From positions 1 through 20,768 of the forward strand of contig JAWLGJ010000050.1 of assembly GCA_041685145.1 (NCBI GenBank): 20,768 nucleotides of DNA, given 5' to 3'. Each line of letters opens with the position of its first letter. Position 1 is the first letter of the stretch. Positions 1-7,389 of the stretch are shown one piece after another. The DNA comes from JAWLGJ01 sp041685145. Its GTDB lineage: Bacteria > Pseudomonadota > Alphaproteobacteria > Rhodospirillales > Magnetospirillaceae. The position numbers were made by a program, and so were the translations under genes. The notes under the pieces are model-generated. The model did no database searches and was not told where the DNA came from. It worked only from the letters and a program-made list of their open reading frames with translations.

Positions 1-975
1 CTCCACCGCGTGCACGCGGGCGCCGGCGGCGGCGAGCGGGAAGGTGAAGCTGCCGCAGCCGGCGTAGAGGTCGGCGACGCGCGCGGCGCCGCCCGCCGCC
101 TCGACGACGAGATCGGCGATGGCGCCCTCGCCCTCGGCGGAGGGTTGCAGGAAGGCGCCCGGCGGCGGCTCCACGGACACGCCGCCGAGGCTCACCACCG
201 GCGGGCGCCGCCGCGCCACCGGGTCAGGAATGGCGTCGGTGGGGGTGCGCCAGGACAGGCGCGCCAGATCGGCGGCCTCGGCAAAGGCGGCCAGGCGCTC
301 GCGGCCGAAGAGGTCGAGCGGCGCGGCGGTCTCCACCAGCACATCGAGGCCCGCCTCGGTGGCGGTGACGACGGCATCGCCGGACGCCGAGGGCGGCAGC
401 ACCGCCGCCAGCGCCTCGCCCAGCGCCGGCAGCAGCGCCACCAGGGCCGGGCGCAGCAGCGGGCATTCCGCCAGCGCCACGACGCGATGGCTGGCGCGGG
501 CGTTGAAGCCCAGCACCAGACGTCCGCCGCGCCGCGCGAAGGTGAAGGCCGCCCGGCGGCGGCTGCCCGGCGGCAGGCGCAGCAGCGGCGCCACCGGCAC
601 GGCCTCCAGGCCCCGGCGCGCCAGGGCGGCGACCAGCAATTCCCGCTTCCAGCGGCCATAGGCGTCGGCGGGCATGTGCTGAAGGGCGCAGCCGCCGCAA
701 TCGCCGAAATGCCGGCAGAGCGGCGGCACGCGGTCGGGCGCCGGCCTCACCACCTCGACGAGCCCGCCTGCGAGGCCGTCGCCGCGCCGCCCCTCGATGC
801 GGGCCAGAACCCGCTCGCCGGGCAGGGTGAAGGGGACGTAGAGCCGCTGCCCGCCGGCGTCGCCGATGCCGTCGCCGCGGCCGCCCAGGGTCTGGATGTC
901 CGCCTCCACCAAGCGGCCCGCCCCGGAAGGCGGCCGCGGCGGCCGGGTGTGGCGTCGGCGGGGCTTGCCCCTCAA
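1..975 (-). CDS. TrmA/RlmD-family RNA (uracil-5) methyltransferase, partial at the window edge
   Basis: This class I SAM-dependent enzyme probably methylates C5 of a uridine in rRNA or tRNA. In the reading frame, an N-terminal TRAM-like stretch (about residues 20-75, with IQTLGGRGDGI) is followed by an iron-sulfur signature, CRHFGDCGGCALQH (Cys87, Cys93, Cys96), and a later ECPLL cysteine that fits the fourth ligand of RumA/RlmD. Near the window edge is the SAM-binding motif ADLYAGCGSFTFPLA. The catalytic cysteine region lies beyond base 1, so the gene is incomplete. The start is uncertain: TTG at 975 overlaps the stop of the upstream lipoprotein gene and fits the tight operon, while TTG 912 and GTG 909 are alternatives just before the TRAM region. 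Which uridine is modified (RlmD, RlmC or TrmA activity) cannot be told from this part. It is the last visible gene of the Mla-type operon. Confidence 0.85.
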   Translation of the reverse strand, partial: MRGKPRRRHTRPPRPPSGAGRLVEADIQTLGGRGDGIGDAGGQRLYVPFTLPGERVLARIEGRRGDGLAGGLVEVVRPAPDRVPPLCRHFGDCGGCALQHMPADAYGRWKRELLVAALARRGLEAVPVAPLLRLPPGSRRRAAFTFARRGGRLVLGFNARASHRVVALAECPLLRPALVALLPALGEALAAVLPPSASGDAVVTATEAGLDVLVETAAPLDLFGRERLAAFAEAADLARLSWRTPTDAIPDPVARRRPPVVSLGGVSVEPPPGAFLQPSAEGEGAIADLVVEAAGGAARVADLYAGCGSFTFPLAAAGARVHAVE

Positions 976-1613
976 CCCTCCGCCCCGCCGTTCTCGTCGA
1001 GGTCGGCGACGAAGGCCTCGAAGACCTCGGCCACCGCCGCGCTCATCGCCCGCACCGCCGCCTCGGGGGCGCCGCTGGAGGCGGGGCGCCGGGCCTCGTA
1101 GTCGCGCAGCAGCACCAGCCGCTCGTCGCGCCGGTCGGTGACGGCCAACTCGATGGCCACCACCGCCTCGGCCGCCCCCGCCGCCCGGCCGGCGGGGCCT
1201 AGGGCGGCGACCTGCTCGAAGCGTTTGATGTGTCCCTGGATGACGAAGTCGGGCACCAGGCGCAGGTTGGACGTCACCACCGTCTCGGCCGCGCCCGCCG
1301 CGCGCAGATGGTCGACCAGCGCCTCCTGCAGCAGCGCCGTCGGCGAATCCGTCCACAGGTGATAGGCATAGCTGCTCAGCACATGACTGCCGCCGGCGCG
1401 GGCGTGGACGAGGGCGCGTTCGCCCGTCACGCCGTCGGCGGTGAAGCGCACCACCTCGACCACCCCCGGCAGCGCCGGCTCGGACAGGCGCCCGGCGGCG
1501 GCCGGGGTCGGGAGGCGATAAAAGGTGTCGTCCGGCGGCGGCGGCGGAAGCACCGCGCAGCCGCCGATGAACAGGACCAGGAGCGTCACCACCGCGACAG
1601 GCAAGCGTCTCAT
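972..1613 (-). CDS. ABC-type transport auxiliary lipoprotein (PqiC/DUF330-like)
   Basis: This 213-residue protein is a predicted lipoprotein. Residues 1-18 form a signal peptide ending in the lipobox I-G-G-C, with Cys19 as the lipidated residue, followed by a Pro-rich linker. The remainder (for example DTFYRLPTP near the start, then SYAYHLWTDSPTALLQEAL and IQGHIKRFEQV) resembles the PqiC/DUF330 family of outer-membrane lipoproteins that partner MCE transporters. The ATG at 1613 is preferred over an upstream in-frame ATG at 1658 because GGAGG lies about 5 bases before it and the signal peptide then begins normally; the longer start would overlap the MCE gene. The gene starts 13 bases after the MCE stop. 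By analogy with PqiC it is inferred to sit in the outer membrane and contact the end of the MCE protein. Confidence 0.82.
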   Translation of the reverse strand: MRRLPVAVVTLLVLFIGGCAVLPPPPPDDTFYRLPTPAAAGRLSEPALPGVVEVVRFTADGVTGERALVHARAGGSHVLSSYAYHLWTDSPTALLQEALVDHLRAAGAAETVVTSNLRLVPDFVIQGHIKRFEQVAALGPAGRAAGAAEAVVAIELAVTDRRDERLVLLRDYEARRPASSGAPEAAVRAMSAAVAEVFEAFVADLDENGGAEG

Positions 1614-1626
1614 TGCCGTTCCTCCA

Positions 1627-2718
1627 TCAGCGCCGCAGGGCCTCGGGCACGGCGCCACCCAATAGCACGGACGGGTTCTGCCGCACCTGACGACTGAACT
1701 CGCGCAGGTTGCGGCTGGTTCCCTCCAGATCGCTGGTGATGGCGCCGGCGCTGCGCGAGATGCCCTGAACCGTCTGGCGCAAATCGCGCACGGTGCCCAG
1801 CATCTCGGGCCCGCCCTCGCCGACCAGGCCGTCGAGGGTGCCCAGCACCTCGTCGAGGCGCTGGCGCGTCGTCTGCAAGTCGGCGGCCAGTTGAGCCGCG
1901 TTGCGGCTGGTGTCCTCGAAATTGGTCAGGATAGCGTCGACGCGCTCGGCGTTGCCGTCCGACAGCACGCGGGCGAGCCCCGCGCTGGCCTGTTCCAGAT
2001 TGCGGGCGGCGGCGTCGATGCTGGCCAGGCCGGCGGCGATGTGCTGCATGTTCTCGTCGCCGAGGATGCGGTCGAGGCGCTCGCCGGCGCCGCGCAGGCT
2101 GACGGTGAAATCCTCGACATTGCCGGTGATGGCGGGGGCGCGGGCGGCGAACTCCTCGCTCAGCGTCACCAGCGCCCGCATCAGGCGCGGCGCGTCGTCG
2201 GCCAGCACATTGCCCAACAGATCGACCTGGGCGTCGAGCTTGTCGAGCAGCGGCCGCACGCTGGTGCGGCTGAGGTCGGTGAACTCGGCGGCGATGTCGC
2301 TGACGGCGGCGAAGACATTGCCGCCCGGCGCGCTGGGCACGACGCCGCCGGGGGCGACGGCCTCCTGGCGGGTGCCGCCGCGAATCTCGACCACCACCGC
2401 CGACAGCAGGCCCGAGGCGGTGATCGTGGCGACGCTGTCGGCGGGAATGTGCCATTCGCGCCGGATCGACATGGCGAGGCGGAAATGCATCTCGCCCTCG
2501 TCGATGAAGGGCTGAATCTCGCGCACCTGGCCGACGGGGTAGCCCTCGTAAAGCACCTGGGTGCCGGCGCCGACGCCGGAGACGTTGTCGAAGACGGCAT
2601 AATAGGTGTCGGTGGGCCCGGTGCGGCCGGTGAGCAGCGCCAGGGCACCGAGCAGCACCCCCAGCATCACCAGCACGAACAGCCCCACCAGGGCGTAATT
2701 GATGCGATAGTCGCGCAT
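1627..2718 (-). CDS. mlaD: MlaD-like MCE-domain protein with long helical C-terminal region
   Basis: This is the substrate-binding/tunnel component of an Mla-type lipid transporter. It has one N-terminal membrane anchor (residues 8-30), then a single MCE domain (about 36-115; YYAVFDNVSGVGAGTQVLYEGYPVGQ carries the typical fold pattern). The C-terminal 220 or so residues are rich in Ala, Leu, Asp and Arg with little Pro and look helical throughout. At 363 residues it is about twice the length of E. coli MlaD (183). The gene follows mlaF by 11 bases and precedes the lipoprotein gene. The family role is phospholipid movement between the membranes; direction and cargo are not visible in the sequence. 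No MlaC gene lies in this cluster, so the long helical part may itself span more of the periplasm. That last point is inference. Confidence 0.9.
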   Translation of the reverse strand: MRDYRINYALVGLFVLVMLGVLLGALALLTGRTGPTDTYYAVFDNVSGVGAGTQVLYEGYPVGQVREIQPFIDEGEMHFRLAMSIRREWHIPADSVATITASGLLSAVVVEIRGGTRQEAVAPGGVVPSAPGGNVFAAVSDIAAEFTDLSRTSVRPLLDKLDAQVDLLGNVLADDAPRLMRALVTLSEEFAARAPAITGNVEDFTVSLRGAGERLDRILGDENMQHIAAGLASIDAAARNLEQASAGLARVLSDGNAERVDAILTNFEDTSRNAAQLAADLQTTRQRLDEVLGTLDGLVGEGGPEMLGTVRDLRQTVQGISRSAGAITSDLEGTSRNLREFSRQVRQNPSVLLGGAVPEALRR

Positions 2719-2729
2719 AACCGTCGTCG

Positions 2730-3554
2730 TCAGTCCTCGCCGGTCAGGCGGCGCAGGTAGTCGTCGGGGTCGAGTGTAGGCGTCTCGACGCGCCGGTTCA
2801 GCAAGTTCTGCACCCGCCGGTTGGCACTGTGCCGGATTTCGTCGACGGTGCCCACCGCCACCACCTCGCCCCCGTCCAGCACGCAGATGCGGTCGGCGAT
2901 GGCAAAGGCGCTGGCGAGTTCGTGGGTGACCACCACCACCGTCATGCCCATCGCCTCGCGCAGGCGCAGAATCAGCTTGTCGATGGCGGCGGAAACGGCC
3001 GGGTCCAGCCCCGCCGAGGGCTCGTCGCAGAACAGCAGGTCCGGGTCCATGACGATGGCCCGCGCCAGCGCGGCGCGCTTGAGCATTCCGCCCGAGAGTT
3101 CCGACGGCATCAGCCTTTCGGTGCCCGGCAACTCCACCGCCTCCAGCTTCATGCGCGCCATGATCGCGATCGTGCGGGGATGGAGGTCGGTGTGCTCGAC
3201 CAGCGGCAGGGCAAGGTTGTCGCCGACGCTCAGCGACGACAGCAGCGCCCCGCCCTGGAAGGCCACCCCCACCCGCCGGCGCAGCGCCTGCAAGGTCGCG
3301 GGCGCGGCGGCGTTGACGTCGACGCCCAGCACCCGCACCGCGCCCGCCGCCGGGCGCAGCAGGCCCAGCATGTGACGCAGCAAGGTCGTCTTGCCGGAAC
3401 CCGAGCCCCCCATCACCACGAAGATCTCGCCCGGCCGCACGTCGAGGCTGACCCCGTCCAGCACCACGTTCTCGCCATAGCGCGCCACAAGGCCGCGCAC
3501 CGACACCGCCGGCACGGCGGCCTCCGCGGCGGCGACGGCGGCGCGCTCGTTCAT
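2730..3554 (-). CDS. mlaF: MlaF-like ABC transporter ATP-binding protein
   Basis: This 274-residue ATPase drives the MlaE/MlaD complex from the cytoplasmic side. It has all ABC motifs: Walker A GGSGSGKTT (49-57, Lys55), Q-loop Gln100, signature LSGGM (153-157), Walker B LLFCDEP with Asp177 and Glu178, D-loop GLDP, and switch His211. LSGGM in place of LSGGQ, with the following LKRAALARA, is typical of the MlaF/MCE-associated ATPases. The C-terminal 25 residues after RVQNLLNRR form an extension like the one that contacts the neighbouring ATPase in MlaF. The ATG overlaps the mlaE stop by four bases (ATGA), which implies translational coupling and equal supply of the two subunits. Confidence 0.93.
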   Translation of the reverse strand: MNERAAVAAAEAAVPAVSVRGLVARYGENVVLDGVSLDVRPGEIFVVMGGSGSGKTTLLRHMLGLLRPAAGAVRVLGVDVNAAAPATLQALRRRVGVAFQGGALLSSLSVGDNLALPLVEHTDLHPRTIAIMARMKLEAVELPGTERLMPSELSGGMLKRAALARAIVMDPDLLFCDEPSAGLDPAVSAAIDKLILRLREAMGMTVVVVTHELASAFAIADRICVLDGGEVVAVGTVDEIRHSANRRVQNLLNRRVETPTLDPDDYLRRLTGED

Positions 3555-4336
3555 CGCGTCACCAGGAAGACGAAGATCATGTCGGTGATGACGATGGCGC
3601 TGATCGCCTGCACCACCGAGCGGGTGGTCATGCGCCCGACGCCCTCGGCGCCGCCGGTCACCGCCGCGCCGTTGACGGCGCCGATGGCGGTGATGAGCAC
3701 CGCGAAGATGACGCTCTTGCCCAGGCCGTGCAGCAGGTCGTTAGCGCCCAGGATGTCCAGAAGCTCCAGGCCATAGGCTGCCAGCGTCACCCCCAGTTCG
3801 TTGCTGACGTAAAGGCCCGCCGCCAGCAGCGCCACGGCGTCGGCCCACAACGTCAGCGCCGGCAGCATCACCAGCATCGCCAGAAGCGGCGGCACCACCA
3901 GATAGCGCACCGGCTCGATGGCCATGACCTTCAGGGCGTCGATCTCCTGGTTGATGGTCATGGTGCCCAGCTTGGCGGCCAGGGCGGAGCCCGACCGTCC
4001 GGCCACCAGGACGCCGGTGATGACGGGGGCGAACTCGCGCACCACCGACAGGGCGATTCCCAGGGTCACTTGGGTCTCGGCCCCGAAGGTGCGCAAGGTG
4101 TAAATGCCCTGGATGGCCAGCATGATGCCGATGGTGCCCGACAGCACCGTCACGATGGGCAGGGCCCGCAGCCCGATCTCGACGGCCTGTTCGACCACGG
4201 CGCGCAGGCGCACCGACTGGCCGCGCCTCCGCCCCATGAACAGCCAGAACAGGCTTTCGGCGACCAGGGCGGCGGCCAGGCCCACCTCCTCGATGCCCTT
4301 GACGGTGGCGCGGCCGATGCGTTCGGGCAGCGTCAT
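3551..4336 (-). CDS. mlaE: MlaE-like ABC transporter permease
   Basis: This 261-residue inner-membrane permease is the membrane core of the Mla transporter. An N-terminal amphipathic part (TLPERIGRATVKGIEEVG) is followed by about five to six hydrophobic segments. The family-specific stretch VREFAPVITGVLVAGRSGSALAAKLGTM and the conserved NQEIDALKVMAIEPVRYLVVP are both present. The ATG at 4336 was chosen because it overlaps the STAS gene stop as ATGA, matching the coupling seen between mlaE and mlaF; an upstream ATG at 4363 would only add a Gly-rich tail unlike the family. Confidence 0.93.
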   Translation of the reverse strand: MTLPERIGRATVKGIEEVGLAAALVAESLFWLFMGRRRGQSVRLRAVVEQAVEIGLRALPIVTVLSGTIGIMLAIQGIYTLRTFGAETQVTLGIALSVVREFAPVITGVLVAGRSGSALAAKLGTMTINQEIDALKVMAIEPVRYLVVPPLLAMLVMLPALTLWADAVALLAAGLYVSNELGVTLAAYGLELLDILGANDLLHGLGKSVIFAVLITAIGAVNGAAVTGGAEGVGRMTTRSVVQAISAIVITDMIFVFLVTR

Positions 4337-4686
4337 CGCCCCGCCCCCGCCTCGCGCCGCCACGCCGCCACCGCGTCCTCGATGCCGCCGTGCATGGCGA
4401 AGACACGGTCCAGGCGGGCCAGCGCCATCATGCGCAGCGCCCCCGGCCCGACGCCCACCAGGGCCATGCGCGCCCGCCGGCGCCGCGCCGCCTGTTCCGC
4501 CTCCACCAGGCTAGCGATTGCCGCCGAGTCGATCCGGCCGACGCCGCCCAGGTCGACCACCAGATCGCCGCCGGCGCTCAGCGTTTCCAGCAGGGCGCGG
4601 CGGAGAGCGGCGGCGTTGCTTCTGTCGACGTCGCCCTCCAGCGCGACCACGGCATAGCCGTCCCGGCGGGTGGTGGCGATGGTCAT
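4333..4686 (-). CDS. mlaB: STAS-domain protein, MlaB-like
   Basis: This 117-residue cytoplasmic protein consists of one STAS domain, the anti-sigma-antagonist fold. In MlaFEDB a protein of this type binds and stabilises MlaF. The sequence shows GYAVVALEGDVDRSNAAAL at the start and the phosphorylation-type loop RIDSAAIASL (Asp53-Ser54), followed by RARMALVGVGPGALRMM. Its position as the first gene of the transporter operon, overlapping the permease by four bases, supports the MlaB role rather than sigma-factor regulation. The start ATG at 4686 has only a weak ribosome-binding sequence (AGGATGGCAGAGGC). Whether Ser54 is ever phosphorylated cannot be judged. Confidence 0.85.
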   Translation of the reverse strand: MTIATTRRDGYAVVALEGDVDRSNAAALRRALLETLSAGGDLVVDLGGVGRIDSAAIASLVEAEQAARRRRARMALVGVGPGALRMMALARLDRVFAMHGGIEDAVAAWRREAGAGR

Positions 4687-4753
4687 GCCTCTGCCATCCT
4701 GTGGTTGCGTCCGTCCACGAAGGTAGCCTCGGATGCCCCGCAGGTCGACAGCC

Positions 4754-4768
4754 CGCGTCTCAGACGCG
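4754..4768. promoter_or_regulatory. 15-base palindrome upstream of the Mla-type operon
   Basis: CGCGTCT and AGACGCG form perfect 7-base arms around a central C. The site lies 68-82 bases upstream of the mlaB start, where an operator for the operon would be expected. No matching half-site was noticed nearby and no clear promoter hexamers accompany it, so a regulatory role is only a possibility. Confidence 0.3.
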
Positions 4769-4789
4769 ATTCGCTCACACGCGGTCGCG

Positions 4790-4845
4790 CTCCAGCCGCC
4801 GTTGAGGCGGCGGCCAAGTGAGCGGAGCGAGCGCCCGGCGAGGGC
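4790..4845 (+). repeat. Interspersed repeat, family A, copy 1
   Basis: This 56-base unit contains GCCGCCGTTGAGGCGGCGGC (a stem-forming segment) followed by CAAGTGAGCGGAGCGAGCGC and CCGGCG. It matches 15783-15838 at nearly every base on the same strand, and 11495-11549 on the opposite strand with more differences. All three copies lie between genes. Function is unknown; it behaves like a REP-type dispersed palindromic repeat. Confidence 0.8.
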
Positions 4846-4857
4846 AACAATGACCCC

Positions 4858-4887
4858 AGGCCGGTTCCATGTGAGTGGAAACGGCCT
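4858..4887 (-). terminator. Hairpin at the end of hrpB, possible terminator
   Basis: AGGCCGGTTCCA (4858-4869) pairs with TGGAAACGGCCT (4876-4887) at 11 of 12 positions around a 6-base loop. The stem overlaps the hrpB stop codon (4886-4888). No clear run of U follows it on the minus strand, so it is not a textbook intrinsic terminator; it may instead protect the 3' end of the transcript. Confidence 0.4.
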
Positions 4888-7381
4888 AGCGGCGCGGGCG
4901 CGCCCGCCGGGTGGGCGGGGCGGCGAGGGGGTCGTCGGGCCAGTAGTGGCGCGGATAGCGCCCCTTGAGGTCCGCCTTCACCGCCCGGTAGCCCTGGGCC
5001 CAGAAGCTTTCCAGGTCGCGGGTCACCTGCACGGGGCGGCGCGCCGGCGACAGCAGATGCAGCAGCACCGGCACCGCGCCGTCCGCGACGCAAGGGGTTT
5101 GGCGGGCGCCGAACATCTCCTGCAGGCGCACCGCCAGCACCGGCTCGGGCCCGGAATAGTCCAGGCGCACGCGGCTGCCGCTGGGCACCTCCAGATGCGT
5201 CGGCGCCAGGCGGTCGACCGCGCCCCGGCGCGGCCAGCCGATCAGCGCGTCCAGGGCGCCGGCAAGGTCGAGGCGGGCCAGAAGCACCCGCCGGCTGACG
5301 CCGTCGAGATAGGGGCCCAGCCAATCCTCCAGGCCGTCCAGCAGCGCCGCGTCCGACAGGTCGGGCCAGGCGTCGGCGCCCTGGACGCGGCGCAGGAACA
5401 TCACCCGTTGGCGCAAACTCTCGGTGTCGCGAGTCCAGGGCAGCGCCGCCAGTCCCAGGCGGCGGATGCCGTCGATCATCGCCGCCGCCACCGCCTCCGG
5501 CGGCGGATCGGGCAGCGGCCGGTCCTCCAGCACCAGCGCCCCCAGGCGTCTTTGCCGCCGCGCCCGCACCAACTGCTCGCGCGCCTCCCACTCCACCGAT
5601 TCCCGCGTCTCGACGGCCTCGGCGAACAGCGCCTCCAGCGCCGCCGCCGCCAGCGGCGCCGCCAGGAAGGCCCGCGCCTCGCGGCGGGCGCCGTCGAGAT
5701 GGGCCACGGCCAGCCACTCCGCCGTCGCCAGTGGGTCGAGATCGTCGAGGCGCGCGCCGCGGCCGTTGCGCATCAGGTAGCGCGGCTCGCCCCCGGCGCG
5801 GCGGCGGGCGACACGGTCGGGATAGGCCAGGGCGAGCAGCAGGCCGACGGCCTCGTCGTCGGCGGGGCCGTCGGCGGCGGCGATCTTCAGGCGGCGGCGC
5901 CAGGCCGCTGCCGCCTGGCGGGCGCGGCGGCGCACGGCGGCATCGACGGGGTGGCCGTGCCCGTCCCCGGTCCGCAGCGCCGCCACCCGCACGCGCAGGT
6001 CGGCCGGGCGCGGCCCCGCCGCCGGGCGCAGGATGTCGCGCTCGGACAGCAGCGCCGCCACCTCGCAGGCCAGGACACCGTGACCCAGCGCGGCGCCGGC
6101 CAGGATCATATGCGCCAGACGTGGATGCGCCCCCAGCGCCGCCATCGCCCGCCCGTGCGCCGTCGCCCGCCCCTCGGCGTCGACGGCCCCCAGCGCCGCC
6201 AGCAGGTCGCGGGCCTGGGCGTAGGCCGCCGGCGGCGGCGGGTCCAGCCAGCGCAGCTCCGCCGGCTCGCGCGCCCCCCATACCGCCAGTTCCAACGCCA
6301 GCGGCGCCAGGTCGGCGACGGCGATCTCGGGCGGGGCGAAGGCGGCCAGGGCGCGGTCGCGTTCGCGCGTCCACAGGCGATAACAGACGCCCGGGCCCAG
6401 GCGGCCGGCGCGGCCGGCGCGCTGCTCGGCGGCGGCGCGTGATACCGGCTCGGTCACCAGCCGCGTCATGCCGCTGCCGGGCTCGAATCGCGGTCGGCGG
6501 GCGAGGCCGGCGTCCACCACCACGCCGATGCCCTCGATGGTGAGGCTGGTTTCGGCGATGGCGGTCGCCAGCACCACCTTGCGGCGGCCGGGCGGCGCCG
6601 GGGCGATGGCGGCGTCCTGCGCGGCGGGCGGCAGATTGCCGTAGAGCGGCGCCACCGCCACCGCCTCCGGCAGCCCCTCCAGCAGCGCCACGGCGCGGCG
6701 TATCTCGCCCTCGCCGGGCAGGAAGACCAGCACGTCGCCCGCGTCCTCGGCCAGCGCCCGGCGCACCTGCGCGGCGGCGGCGGCGACGGGATCCTCGGGG
6801 TCGCGCCCGGCGTGGCGCACGGTCACCGGGTGGGCGCGGCCCTGGCTGCTGACCGGCGGCGGCGCCCCCAACAGCCCGGCCACCGCCTCGCCGTCGAGGG
6901 TGGCCGACATCACCAGCAGGCGCAGATCGGGGCGCAGCCCCTGGCGCGCGTCCAGGCACAGCGCCAGCCCCAGATCGGCCTGGAGGCTGCGTTCGTGGAA
7001 CTCGTCGAAGATCACCAGCCCGAAGCCGTCCAGGGCGGGATCGTCCTGGATCATGCGCGCCAACAGCCCCTCGGTGACCACCAGCACCCGCGTCGCCGGC
7101 CCGGCGCGCCCCTCCAGGCGCATCCGATAGCCGACCGTCTCCCCCACCGGCTCGCCCAGAAGGGCGGCCATGCGGTGGGCGGCGGCGCGGGCGGCCAGGC
7201 GGCGCGGCTCCAGCATCAGGATGCCGCGCCCCGCCAGCCAGGGCTCGTCGAGCAGCGCCAGGGGCACGCGGGTGGTCTTGCCGGCGCCCGGCGGCGCCTG
7301 CAGGACGGCGTTGTCGCCGCCGACGAGAAGGCGGCGGAGATCGGGCAGGGCCGCGTCGACGGGAAGCGCCGGCAGCGCCAT
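4886..7381 (-). CDS. hrpB: ATP-dependent helicase HrpB
   Basis: This 831-residue DEAH-box-type helicase matches HrpB in length and layout. Motif I is APPGAGKTT (29-37, Lys35), motif II is DEFH (126-129), motif III is SAT (159-161). Further on come ATAIAETSLTIEGIGVVVDAG and the motif VI region, which includes EQRAGRAGRLGPGVCYRLW. The C-terminal part, with SFWAQGYRAVKADLKGRYP followed by RHYWPDDP, is the typical HrpB ending. The ATG at 7381 gives the family-typical N-terminus (LPVDAALPDLRRLL) and sits 8 bases after the stop of the upstream zinc-ribbon gene with AGGG-type sequence before it; the frame stays open upstream but would overlap that gene. HrpB's cellular substrate is not well established. 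In other proteobacteria it is usually dispensable. It is probably cotranscribed with the zinc-ribbon gene. Confidence 0.93.
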   Translation of the reverse strand: MALPALPVDAALPDLRRLLVGGDNAVLQAPPGAGKTTRVPLALLDEPWLAGRGILMLEPRRLAARAAAHRMAALLGEPVGETVGYRMRLEGRAGPATRVLVVTEGLLARMIQDDPALDGFGLVIFDEFHERSLQADLGLALCLDARQGLRPDLRLLVMSATLDGEAVAGLLGAPPPVSSQGRAHPVTVRHAGRDPEDPVAAAAAQVRRALAEDAGDVLVFLPGEGEIRRAVALLEGLPEAVAVAPLYGNLPPAAQDAAIAPAPPGRRKVVLATAIAETSLTIEGIGVVVDAGLARRPRFEPGSGMTRLVTEPVSRAAAEQRAGRAGRLGPGVCYRLWTRERDRALAAFAPPEIAVADLAPLALELAVWGAREPAELRWLDPPPPAAYAQARDLLAALGAVDAEGRATAHGRAMAALGAHPRLAHMILAGAALGHGVLACEVAALLSERDILRPAAGPRPADLRVRVAALRTGDGHGHPVDAAVRRRARQAAAAWRRRLKIAAADGPADDEAVGLLLALAYPDRVARRRAGGEPRYLMRNGRGARLDDLDPLATAEWLAVAHLDGARREARAFLAAPLAAAALEALFAEAVETRESVEWEAREQLVRARRQRRLGALVLEDRPLPDPPPEAVAAAMIDGIRRLGLAALPWTRDTESLRQRVMFLRRVQGADAWPDLSDAALLDGLEDWLGPYLDGVSRRVLLARLDLAGALDALIGWPRRGAVDRLAPTHLEVPSGSRVRLDYSGPEPVLAVRLQEMFGARQTPCVADGAVPVLLHLLSPARRPVQVTRDLESFWAQGYRAVKADLKGRYPRHYWPDDPLAAPPTRRARPRR

Positions 7382-7389
7382 GCCCGCCC

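Noticed and set aside
4683..6959. Very long open frame (758 codons) on the minus strand and another of 569 codons on the plus strand across hrpB
   Set aside because: Both are in other frames of hrpB, with Arg/Gly/Pro-rich low-complexity translations caused by high GC. The hrpB frame has all helicase motifs.
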